NCBI RefSeq assembly: GCF_006546625.1
Contig: NZ_VIAR01000001.1
Location: forward strand, 62,001 to 126,000
Source of the DNA: Haloflavibacter putidus
Lineage (GTDB): Bacteria; Bacteroidota; Bacteroidia; Flavobacteriales; Flavobacteriaceae
Reading direction: 5' to 3'
DNA length: 64,000 bases
In this document: piece by piece, positions 56,902 to 64,000 of the stretch
How the letters are laid out: every line of letters begins with the position of its first letter
Position numbering within the stretch: the stretch's first letter is position 1
Notes under the pieces: model-generated
Databases searched by the model: none
Told to the model about the DNA's origin: nothing
Seen by the model: the letters and a program-made list of their open reading frames with translations, nothing else
Made by a program: the position numbers and the translations under genes

Positions 56902-57759
56902 ATGGTACAAGTATTTCATACCAAAGAAGCGTTAAATAGGCAACTTTTACCGCATAGAAATAAGCACGAAAATATTGGTTTAGTCCCTACAATGGGAGCT
57001 TTACACACAGGGCACATATCACTGATTAACGCAGCTTTACAAGTTTGTGACGTGGTAGTGGTTAGCATTTTTGTAAACCCTACACAGTTTAATAACAGCT
57101 CAGATTTAGATGCCTATCCGCGTAGTTTGGAAACCGATATAAAATTGTTGGAAAAAGATTGTTCTTCCTGTATTGTTTTTGCACCCGAAACCTCAGAAAT
57201 TTATCCAAACGGTCTAAAAACAAAACATTTTGAATTTGGCGAACTCGCCGCTCAAATGGAAGGAAAATACAGAAATGGCCATTTTGATGGTGTGGGCACT
57301 GTTTTAGAAAATTTGTTTACCATTGTACAACCCGATAAAGCTTTTTTTGGCGAAAAAGATTACCAGCAATTATTAATTGTTAAAAAGCTCGTGCAACTTA
57401 CCAAGCAATCTGTAGAAATTATAGGTTGTCCAATAAACCGTGAAAAGAACGGCCTTGCCAAAAGTTCGCGTAACAAACGTTTAACCGCGAAAGAGCAGGA
57501 AGAAGCCAGTTTTATTTATACCAGCTTGCAACAGGTAAAACATGATTTTGGCATAAAAAATGCAGAAGATATTGGCAAATGGGTAGAACAAGCTTTTAAA
57601 AAGCACCCGTTTTTAGACTTAGAATATTTTGAAATTGCCAACGCAGAAAGCTTATTGCCTATTGGCAAAAACGGTAAAAACTCAGACAAAAAATACCGTG
57701 CATTTATTGCTGCTTACGCAAACCAAGTAAGGTTAATAGATAATATAGCACTAAACTAA
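56902..57759 (+). CDS. panC: Pantoate-beta-alanine ligase
   Basis: A 285-residue ATP-dependent ligase joining pantoate and beta-alanine to pantothenate. [17 protein letters not shown] contains the HIGH-type nucleotide motif, [11 protein letters not shown] the pantoate site, FGEKDYQQL and the KSSRNKRL signature follow. Start at [11 protein letters not shown] gives the usual length; the frame extends 16 codons upstream but those would lie across the promoter. 22 bases to panD. Confidence 0.95.
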   Translation: MVQVFHTKEALNRQLLPHRNKHENIGLVPTMGALHTGHISLINAALQVCDVVVVSIFVNPTQFNNSSDLDAYPRSLETDIKLLEKDCSSCIVFAPETSEIYPNGLKTKHFEFGELAAQMEGKYRNGHFDGVGTVLENLFTIVQPDKAFFGEKDYQQLLIVKKLVQLTKQSVEIIGCPINREKNGLAKSSRNKRLTAKEQEEASFIYTSLQQVKHDFGIKNAEDIGKWVEQAFKKHPFLDLEYFEIANAESLLPIGKNGKNSDKKYRAFIAAYANQVRLIDNIALN

Positions 57760-57781
57760 TATAAACTTGAATAAAATTCTT

Positions 57782-58129
57782 ATGCAAATTCACGTAGTAA
57801 AATCTAAAATACATCGGGTAAAAGTAACCGGAGCAGATTTAAATTATATTGGCAGTATTACGATAGATGAAGATTTGATGGATGCTGCAAATATTATAGA
57901 AGGCGAAAAAGTGCAAATTGTAAACAACAATAATGGCGAGCGCTTAGAAACTTATGCTATTCCCGGTCCGCGTAATAGTGGCGAAATTACACTTAATGGT
58001 GCTGCTGCTAGAAAAGTAGCCAAAGACGATATTCTTATTTTAATTACCTACGCAATGATGTCTGCAAACGAGGCAAAAGAATTTAAACCTGCCTTGGTTT
58101 TTCCTAACGAAAATAACCTATTAAAATAA
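57782..58129 (+). CDS. panD: Aspartate 1-decarboxylase
   Basis: A 115-residue pyruvoyl enzyme making beta-alanine for PanC. Self-cleavage occurs between Gly24 and Ser25 in [10 protein letters not shown]. Tyr58-region [21 protein letters not shown] is also conserved. ATG at 57782 gives the standard N-terminus [20 protein letters not shown]; a TTG five codons upstream is less likely. Co-transcribed with panC. Confidence 0.95.
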   Translation: MQIHVVKSKIHRVKVTGADLNYIGSITIDEDLMDAANIIEGEKVQIVNNNNGERLETYAIPGPRNSGEITLNGAAARKVAKDDILILITYAMMSANEAKEFKPALVFPNENNLLK

Positions 58130-58136
58130 AACCGAC

Positions 58137-59105
58137 TTGACGCGTAAAAAAATAATTAAAATATTAAAAATTACACTCCCACTCGTTTTGGGAGTTTTTT
58201 TAATTATTTACTCTATTGGCAGCGCAACCGAACAAGAACGCCAAATTTTATGGCAAAACATTCGTAATGCCAATTTATTTTGGTTGATTTTATCTGCTAT
58301 TTGCGGTTTACTTTCGCACGCTTCTCGCGCTTACCGGTGGAAATACCTTATACAACCTTTAGGTTACAAAGTGGGTTTTGCCAATAGCTTTATGGCCGTA
58401 ATGGCAGCTTATCTTGCCAATTTAGGTATTCCTAGATCTGGCGAGGTTTTACGCGGTGCCAGCCTTGCAACCTATGAAAAAATACCCTTTCAAAAAGTTT
58501 TTGGAACCATAATTTCAGAGCGAGTAGCAGATTTGCTTATGCTGTTACTTATTGTAGCCGGTACGCTTCTTTTTCATACCACTACCTTAGTAACTTTTTT
58601 TAACGAAAAAAACATCAATCCGTTTTTTAGCTTATTGGTTTTATTTGCATTGGTTATGTTTGGTTTGCTTTTTCTTCGGTTAATTAAAAAATCGAAAAAT
58701 AAATTTCTAAAACGTTTAAAAAACTTTGCAATTGGCATCTTAGACGGAATGAAAAGTATTTTAAAAATGCGCAAAACTTTTGCATTTCTATGCCATACCG
58801 TATTTATTTGGGCAATGTATATCTGCATGTTTTTCCTTATTAAATACGCCATCCCAGAAACGCAAAATCTTGGCTTTGGCGCCATTATGGTAGCTTTTGT
58901 AGTAGGTTCTTTTGCAATTTCTATAACCAATGGTGGTATTGGAGTTTACCCTATTGCTGTAGGCGCTGTTTTGTTGCTTTTTGGCATAAGTAAAGAAGCA
59001 GGCGAAGCTTTTGGGTGGATAGTCTGGGGAACGCAAACTTTATTAAATTTAGTTATTGGCGGACTCTCCATGCTTTTTTTGCCTATTTTTAACAGGAGTA
59101 ATTAA
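58137..59105 (+). CDS. Flippase-like membrane protein (UPF0104 / lysylphosphatidylglycerol synthase TM family)
   Basis: A 322-residue inner-membrane protein with about eight helices. FANSFMAVMAAYLANLGIPRSGEVLRGASLATYE (in part) carries the family signature around NLGIPRSGEVLR, with charged residues inside the membrane. Relatives include the membrane half of MprF and AglD; substrate unknown. It probably starts at TTG 58137, 7 bases after panD, because the next ATG would remove the first two helices. Operon with panC and panD. Confidence 0.85.
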   Translation: MTRKKIIKILKITLPLVLGVFLIIYSIGSATEQERQILWQNIRNANLFWLILSAICGLLSHASRAYRWKYLIQPLGYKVGFANSFMAVMAAYLANLGIPRSGEVLRGASLATYEKIPFQKVFGTIISERVADLLMLLLIVAGTLLFHTTTLVTFFNEKNINPFFSLLVLFALVMFGLLFLRLIKKSKNKFLKRLKNFAIGILDGMKSILKMRKTFAFLCHTVFIWAMYICMFFLIKYAIPETQNLGFGAIMVAFVVGSFAISITNGGIGVYPIAVGAVLLLFGISKEAGEAFGWIVWGTQTLLNLVIGGLSMLFLPIFNRSN

Positions 59106-59141
59106 ATATTTTAATTACTTTTCGCTTCAAACCAATTTATA

Positions 59142-60284
59142 ATGAAAAATATTATAATACTGGTTTTCTTGTTCTCTTTTTTAACAGGAAAATCACAAGT
59201 GGAGTATAAGATGATTAGCTCTACCATTCTGGAAGCAGAAAGGGAAGTTAAAATTCAACTGCCACGTAATTATAAAAAAAATACCCATAAATCTTATCCT
59301 GTTTTTGTGGTTTTAGATGGCGATTATCTTTTTGAGCCGGTCGCAGGAAATGTTGATTATTACAGTTATTGGGGAGAAATGCCCGAAGCAATTGTAGTTG
59401 GTGTAAACCAAATATCTACCCGAAAAGCAGATACAAAATTAGATAAAGAGAATTTTTTTCCATCTAAATCTGGTGCAGATTTTTTTGAGTTTTTGGGTAT
59501 GGAATTATTACCGCTAATAGACCAAACATACAGAACCGTTCCTTTTTCTATTATTGTAGGGCATAACATTACCGCCAATCTAATGAATTACTATTTACTC
59601 AAACCAAAACCCTTATTTAAAGCCTATATAAATCTTAGTCCAGACTATGCCCCCGGTATGCAAGACCAAGTTTACAACGCTCTAGCAGATACCGAACAGA
59701 AAACTTGGTATTATTTGGCAACGGCAGCGGGAGATATTGAAACCTTACGCGAACAAAACCAAGCTATGAATGCTAAATTAGAGAAAATTAGCAACCCGTT
59801 ATTACATTATTATTTTAATGATTTTGAAGAAGGCACGCATTATTCTCTAGTAGGCGAAGCTATTCCGTTGGCACTTAAAAACTTTTTCTCCATCTACAAA
59901 CCCATAGGCGAAAAAGAGTACAAAAAACTTATTGATAAGGAAGAAGATTATATAGATTTCCTTACGGAAAAATACGAAAGTATTGAAGAGCTTTACGAGC
60001 TAGATATTAATATTAGAACAGAAGATTTTATGACCATTGCCAAGGCTATAGAAGAAAAGGAAAAGTTTGAGCAATACAACGATTTGGCAAAATTGGCAGA
60101 AGAACATCACCCAAAAACCATGTTAGCCAACTATTTTTATGGCAGATTCTACGAAGAAATAGGAAGACTAAGACGCGCTATAAAAGAGTATGAAAAAGCC
60201 TATGCAAAAGAAAGTGTTTCGTATATTACAGTCGATTTGGTTTTAGACAAATCAGAAGAATTAAAAATAAAAAGAGACCAATAA
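59142..60284 (+). CDS. Esterase-like alpha/beta-hydrolase-fold protein lacking the nucleophile serine
   Basis: A 380-residue exported protein (signal peptide ending around FLTGKSQ). Residues 20-270 resemble the esterase D/enterochelin-esterase fold: SYPVFVVLDGDYLF, PEAIVVGVNQISTR, ELLPLIDQTYRT. The nucleophile elbow expected as GHSxGG reads VGHNITANLMNYYL, with Asn at the serine position, so hydrolase activity is doubtful. A TPR-like helical tail (YFYGRFYEEIGRLRRAIKEY) follows. It is co-directional with the pan genes and ends 1 base before radA. Confidence 0.75.
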   Translation: MKNIIILVFLFSFLTGKSQVEYKMISSTILEAEREVKIQLPRNYKKNTHKSYPVFVVLDGDYLFEPVAGNVDYYSYWGEMPEAIVVGVNQISTRKADTKLDKENFFPSKSGADFFEFLGMELLPLIDQTYRTVPFSIIVGHNITANLMNYYLLKPKPLFKAYINLSPDYAPGMQDQVYNALADTEQKTWYYLATAAGDIETLREQNQAMNAKLEKISNPLLHYYFNDFEEGTHYSLVGEAIPLALKNFFSIYKPIGEKEYKKLIDKEEDYIDFLTEKYESIEELYELDINIRTEDFMTIAKAIEEKEKFEQYNDLAKLAEEHHPKTMLANYFYGRFYEEIGRLRRAIKEYEKAYAKESVSYITVDLVLDKSEELKIKRDQ

Positions 60285-60285
60285 T

Positions 60286-61647
60286 ATGGCCAAAACCAAA
60301 ACCACATTTTTTTGTCAAAATTGTGGCGCACAACACGCAAAATGGCAAGGCCAATGTACTTCTTGCCGCCAATGGAACACCTTAGTAGAAGAAGTTGTTC
60401 AAAAAAAAGAGAATAAAGACTGGAAAACAAATCAAGCATCTCCCAAACGCATAGCAAAACCAACCTTGGTAAACGCAATTACCTATGAGCGTGAAGAAAG
60501 ATTAAACACCAATAACCAAGAATTAAACCGCGTTTTAGGTGGCGGTTTGGTTCCCGGCTCGCTAACTTTGTTAGGCGGTGAACCCGGAATAGGAAAAAGT
60601 ACTTTGCTTTTACAAATTTCCTTAAATTTAAATTACAAAACCTTATATGTTTCTGGAGAAGAAAGTCAGCAGCAAATAAAAATGCGTGCCGAGCGTGTAA
60701 ATGCCAATCCGGCCAATTGCTACATTCTAACCGAAACCAAAACCCAAAATATTTTTAAACAAATAGAAGCTTTAGAGCCGGAAGTTTTAATTGTAGACTC
60801 TATTCAAACTTTGCACAGCGATTTTATAGAAAGCTCTCCCGGTAGCATTTCGCAAATACGCGAATGTACCTCAGAACTTATAAAATTTGCAAAAGAAACC
60901 CATACGCCGGTTTTACTCATTGGCCATATTAATAAAGAAGGCAGTATTGCCGGACCAAAAGTTTTAGAACATATGGTAGACACGGTTTTGCAATTTGAAG
61001 GAGACCGTAACCACGTCTATAGAATTTTACGTGCCCACAAAAACCGTTTTGGCTCTACGCACGAGTTGGGTATTTATGAAATGCAAGGCGAAGGCTTGCG
61101 CGAAGTTAGCAATCCGTCTGAAATTTTAATCTCTAAAAACGGAACAAGCTTAAGCGGAACTGCCATTGCTTCTACTTTAGAGGGAATGCGGCCGTTAATG
61201 ATAGAAATTCAAGCCTTGGTTAGCTCTGCCGTTTACGGAACCCCACAACGCTCTACCACAGGTTATAATGTAAAACGCCTCAATATGTTATTAGCCGTTT
61301 TAGAAAAAAGAGCCGGGTTTAGATTAGGAGCAAAAGATGTTTTTCTAAATATTACCGGCGGCATTCAAGTAGACGACCCGGCGATAGATTTGGCAGTAAT
61401 AGCCGCTATTTTATCTTCTAATGAAGATATTGCCATAGAACACGATATATGTTTTGCTGCCGAAATTGGATTGGCAGGAGAAATACGACCCGTACCAAAA
61501 ATAGAACAACGCATAAGCGAAGCAGAAAAATTAGGCTTTGCGAGAATTATGGTTTCCAAACAAAGCAAATTGCCCTCTACACAATTTAGCATACAGATTG
61601 TTAAAGTGAGCAAAGTAGAAGAAGTAGTAGAACACTTATTCGGGTAA
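60286..61647 (+). CDS. radA: DNA repair protein RadA
   Basis: A 453-residue RecA-like ATPase that helps process recombination intermediates. A C4 zinc finger opens it (Cys10, Cys13, Cys24, Cys27), Walker A GGEPGIGKST lies near residue 96, the RadA-specific KNRFG motif is in AHKNRFGSTHELG, and a Lon-like C-terminal domain follows (GYNVKRLNMLLAVLEKRAGF, DVFLNITGGIQVDDPAIDLA). Length is normal. Confidence 0.96.
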   Translation: MAKTKTTFFCQNCGAQHAKWQGQCTSCRQWNTLVEEVVQKKENKDWKTNQASPKRIAKPTLVNAITYEREERLNTNNQELNRVLGGGLVPGSLTLLGGEPGIGKSTLLLQISLNLNYKTLYVSGEESQQQIKMRAERVNANPANCYILTETKTQNIFKQIEALEPEVLIVDSIQTLHSDFIESSPGSISQIRECTSELIKFAKETHTPVLLIGHINKEGSIAGPKVLEHMVDTVLQFEGDRNHVYRILRAHKNRFGSTHELGIYEMQGEGLREVSNPSEILISKNGTSLSGTAIASTLEGMRPLMIEIQALVSSAVYGTPQRSTTGYNVKRLNMLLAVLEKRAGFRLGAKDVFLNITGGIQVDDPAIDLAVIAAILSSNEDIAIEHDICFAAEIGLAGEIRPVPKIEQRISEAEKLGFARIMVSKQSKLPSTQFSIQIVKVSKVEEVVEHLFG

Positions 61648-61814
61648 AACTTTACGGAAAAAATAGATGCCCGAAACTTGAAAGCTAAATTATTTTTTAG
61701 TGAATCTATTATCTAAATTCGTAACATTGACGCGCTGGCGATCGTCTCCGACGAGTGCTCAACCTACAAATTTTTTATCATCTTTCACTAACTTTCGCTC
61801 TTGTAATAATTTTT

Positions 61815-61909
61815 GCGCTAGGGATCGCAGCGGCATCCTTTTTTTGATTTTACTCAAAAAAAGATATAGCGGAGAGCCCGCCTCCCGATTTTTTTATCGG
61901 GAGGAGCGC
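61815..61909 (+). ncRNA. Structured RNA element, possibly Flavo-1-like (copy 2)
   Basis: Same plan as 19631-19730 with different stem bases: outer stem GCGCT (61815-61819)/AGCGC (61905-61909), conserved AGGGATCG, a middle hairpin (about 61838-61863), conserved AGCCCG and a 9-bp final hairpin CCTCCCGAT/ATCGGGAGG (61881-61904). It lies in the spacer between radA and the convergent OmpA-family gene. Its name is from memory; the shared fold is read from the sequence. Confidence 0.5.
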
Positions 61910-61922
61910 CCAAATTAAACTT

Positions 61923-62882
61923 TTAAATACCTTTTAAAAGCTGGGAAACTTCTTCTAATTTTGGCGTAAGAATGACTTCTATACGCCTGTTTTTTGCCTT
62001 GCCTTGCGCGGATTTATTGCTCGCAATTGGCGCATATTCTCCGCGACCGGCAGCCGTAAGACGCTGCGGATTTATATTGGCGTTGGCTTGCAACAAATGC
62101 ACGATGGCCGTGGCACGTTTGGTAGACAAATCCCAATTATCTTTTAAAACCCCGCTTCCGCCATAGGGAACATTATCTGTATGGCCTTCTATAAGTACAT
62201 TTATATCGGGGTTTTCTGCCAAAACGCTGCCCAACTGGTTTACCACGCGCCGGCCTTCTGTACCAACCGCCCAACTACCAGAACTAAATAAAAGTTTATT
62301 TTCCATAGAAACATACACTTTTCCGTTGCGTTGCTCTACCGTCAAACCTTTGCCTTCAAAATCTGTTAAGGCGCGCGAAATGCTGGTTTTTAATTTGCGC
62401 ATTTTAGCATCTTTGGCGGCAATTAATTTTTCTAATTCTGCCACGCGTTGCGAACGGGCTTGCAAGTCTTTTTCCAGTCTATTTAAACGGGTTTCTTTGC
62501 TGCTGAGTGCATTTTGTTTTTCTTCTAAATCTGCCAATAATTCTCTATTGCGTTTAGAATTTTCGGTTAGGGCAGAAGAGCTGTTTTTCTCTAAAGCGTT
62601 GTAAGCATTTTGGAGGTTTTCAAAGTTATCGCTCAAACGATTTAATTCTTCTTGCAGACTTTCCTTTTTTTCTTGGGTTTTGGCAAATTCTTCTTTTAAA
62701 ATAGCATAAGCGCTATTGGTTTTGTTTTGCTCTTCTTGGCAATCTGCCAAATTTTGTTCCAATTCGTTGCTTTTCTGGCGCAAGTTTTCGTGTTCTTGCT
62801 CTAACTCGTTAAACTGTTTTGCCGGCACACAAGCAACTGCTAAAGCGGCAAAAATTAGGGGATAAAATATTTTCTTTTTCAT
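61923..62882 (-). CDS. OmpA-family lipoprotein with coiled coil
   Basis: A 319-residue outer-membrane lipoprotein (lipobox LAVAC, Cys18). Residues 24-165 are a long heptad-like coiled coil rich in Glu, Asn and Leu. The C-terminal OmpA/MotB peptidoglycan-binding domain carries LIEGHTDNVPYGG, NWDLSTKRATAIVHLL, RLTAAGRGEYAPIASN and AKNRRIEVILTPK. It probably tethers the outer membrane to peptidoglycan. 3 bases separate it from xth upstream, so the two are co-transcribed. Confidence 0.9.
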   Translation of the reverse strand: MKKKIFYPLIFAALAVACVPAKQFNELEQEHENLRQKSNELEQNLADCQEEQNKTNSAYAILKEEFAKTQEKKESLQEELNRLSDNFENLQNAYNALEKNSSSALTENSKRNRELLADLEEKQNALSSKETRLNRLEKDLQARSQRVAELEKLIAAKDAKMRKLKTSISRALTDFEGKGLTVEQRNGKVYVSMENKLLFSSGSWAVGTEGRRVVNQLGSVLAENPDINVLIEGHTDNVPYGGSGVLKDNWDLSTKRATAIVHLLQANANINPQRLTAAGRGEYAPIASNKSAQGKAKNRRIEVILTPKLEEVSQLLKGI

Positions 62883-62885
62883 AAT

Positions 62886-63647
62886 TTATGCTATTTCCAA
62901 TAATATAGGACAATGGTCGCTATGGTAAGCTTCTGATAGGATAACCGCCCTATCTATTTTTTCTTGTAATTCTTCTGAAACTAAATGATAATCTAATCGC
63001 CAGCCTTTATTTCTAGCACGCGCATTTGCACGATAACTCCACCAGGAATATTGTTCCACATCTTCGTTTAAATGCCTGAACGAGTCTGTAAAACCACTTT
63101 CTAAAAATTGCGTTAACCACTCCCGCTCTACCGGCAAAAAGCCCGAAACATTTTTTAAACGAACGGGATCGTGAATGTCTATAGGTTCGTGGCAAATATT
63201 ATAATCTCCGGAAATAACCAAATTGGGTTTTTCTAGCGTAAGCTGATTAATATATTTTTGAAAATCTGCCATATATCCCAATTTAAATTCCAAACGCTTT
63301 ATATTGGTGCCGGAGGGCAAATAAAGACTCATTACAGAAATATCGCCAAAATCTGCGCGTAGGTTGCGGCCTTCTGCATCCATATAATCTATACCAGTTC
63401 CGTAAACCACATTATCCGGTTTTTGTTTACTCAATATTGCTACGCCACTATAACCTTTTTTCTGCGCCGGATACCAGTAGCAATGTTCGTAACCCAATTC
63501 GTGAAAAACTTTTTCGTCAAATTGCTCGGGGTTGGCTTTTATCTCTTGCAGACAGAGAACATCGGGGTTGGCTTGTTTTAACCAGACTAAAAAATCTTTT
63601 CGCAAAGCGGCACGAATTCCGTTTACGTTATAAGAAATGATTCGCAT
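62886..63647 (-). CDS. xth: Exodeoxyribonuclease III
   Basis: A 253-residue AP endonuclease/3' exonuclease of the EEP fold. ISYNVNGIRAALRKDFLVWL, DVLCLQEIKAN (metal glutamate), YSGVAILSK, GDYNICHEPIDI, WRLDYHLVSEEL and SDHCPILLEI (catalytic His) form the active site. It repairs abasic sites in base-excision repair. First gene of a two-gene operon with the OmpA-family lipoprotein. Confidence 0.95.
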   Translation of the reverse strand: MRIISYNVNGIRAALRKDFLVWLKQANPDVLCLQEIKANPEQFDEKVFHELGYEHCYWYPAQKKGYSGVAILSKQKPDNVVYGTGIDYMDAEGRNLRADFGDISVMSLYLPSGTNIKRLEFKLGYMADFQKYINQLTLEKPNLVISGDYNICHEPIDIHDPVRLKNVSGFLPVEREWLTQFLESGFTDSFRHLNEDVEQYSWWSYRANARARNKGWRLDYHLVSEELQEKIDRAVILSEAYHSDHCPILLEIA

Positions 63648-63662
63648 ATTGTAGTTTTGCTA

Positions 63663-63670
63663 CAAAAATA
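63663..63670 (-). promoter_or_regulatory. -7 element of xth
   Basis: The minus strand reads TATTTTTG, matching TAnnTTTG, 16 bases upstream of the xth start. No clear -33 element. Confidence 0.4.
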
Positions 63671-63769
63671 GAATTTTTAGCGCAAGAAACCAGTCATTCG
63701 GTAATTTGCCTAAGCAAAGAAAATGTATTTTAGTTAAAATATTTTGCCGCTTCTATAGTTTTAATTTTA

Positions 63770-64000
63770 ATGCAAGCACGTAGTCTTTTTCTTATATTTT
63801 TATGTTTTCCTTTTGCGCTACTCGCGCAAGAAAAAACTTCTGGCATAATTTCTAAAACTTTGCCCGTACAAGACACGCTAAGTATAGATACGTTAAGTAT
63901 ACAAACTGCAGATTTTAAAGTGTTTTCTAACAACAAAGAAATTACTGCTAAAAACTATACAATAGATTTTGCCGGCGGAAAACTTTTTTTAAATGCGCCT
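63770..64000 (+). CDS. Exported protein, N-terminal part (3' end outside window)
   Basis: The frame is open from ATG 63770 to the window end (77 codons). It begins MQARSLFLIFLCFPFALLAQ, a signal peptide cleaved after the Ala-Gln region, and continues EKTSGIISKTLPVQDTLSID with beta-type sequence afterwards (FKVFSNNKEITAKNYTIDF). It is divergent from xth. The style suggests a large envelope protein, but the family cannot be told from this part. Confidence 0.7.
   Translation, partial: MQARSLFLIFLCFPFALLAQEKTSGIISKTLPVQDTLSIDTLSIQTADFKVFSNNKEITAKNYTIDFAGGKLFLNAP

Noticed and set aside
61700-61812. Possible coding frame before the RNA element
   Set aside because: The frame runs across the structured element and has no recognisable protein content; the GC-richer pieces look like intergenic repeat fragments.

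Overview
This AT-rich window has the gene content and signals of a marine-type Flavobacteriaceae (Bacteroidota) chromosome. The supporting features are a giant cell-surface protein with a type IX secretion C-terminal signal, a PID-CTERM-like small protein, DUF3078, DUF4270 and DUF2480 proteins, a SUF-only Fe-S operon with extra lipoproteins, DnaE fused to a proofreading exonuclease, ribosomal protein S16 with a long charged tail, and promoters of the Bacteroidota type (TTG, 17-19 nt, TAnnTTTG). Most of the window is core chromosome. I see no prophage, complete insertion sequence, CRISPR array or integrase.

Layout. Bases 1-1556 hold the end of an RND efflux pump, followed by a duplicated spacer. 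A DUF3078 outer-membrane protein and a ParDE-type toxin-antitoxin pair follow (2076-3788). Bases 4267-11979 are a leftward suf operon (sufA, four-helix-bundle pseudogene, sufB, lipoprotein, sufC, sufD, sufS, META lipoprotein, sufE, sufT-like, DUF2480). Then come thiL and a leftward ferric-iron ABC transporter with a Fur-like palindrome upstream. Bases 17135-18555 are a repeat-rich island where a frameshifted GIY-YIG nuclease gene sits between tRNA-Asp and a decayed partial copy of that tRNA. Next are a DUF58 protein, thioredoxin, dnaE, an acyl-CoA dehydrogenase, trmN6 and rpsP-rimM. Two rightward genes follow, a lipoprotein and a 601-residue uncharacterised protein. The giant surface protein and its PID-CTERM companion fill 32325-42913, and a complete mrpA-G antiporter operon fills 43255-49053. 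The rest is a small DUF2975/HTH regulatory pair, an MgtC-like gene, atpDC, glmS with DUF4270 and a glycogen-synthase-like gene, panC-panD, a flippase-like gene, a hydrolase-like gene, radA, an OmpA-family lipoprotein, xth, and the start of an exported protein.

How the genes work together. suf assembles and delivers Fe-S clusters, and the neighbouring iron transporter could supply its iron. Mrp exchanges Na+ for H+, as expected in a saline habitat, alongside the F1 ATPase subunits. panC and panD give pantothenate; glmS gives glucosamine-6-phosphate for the envelope.

The most unusual signal is not a gene. The decamer TTCCGTAAAG (or CTTTACGGAA) occurs 19 times by eye, about equally on both strands, in coding and non-coding DNA and in different reading frames. 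Two inverted pairs occur, one of exact decamers and one of the shared nonamer. This resembles the layout of DNA-uptake sequences in other bacteria. Other points of note are the tRNA-Asp/GIY-YIG island, two copies of a structured element that may be Flavo-1 RNA and keep their outer stem with different bases, single-base lesions in two small genes, and an esterase-like protein whose nucleophile serine is replaced.
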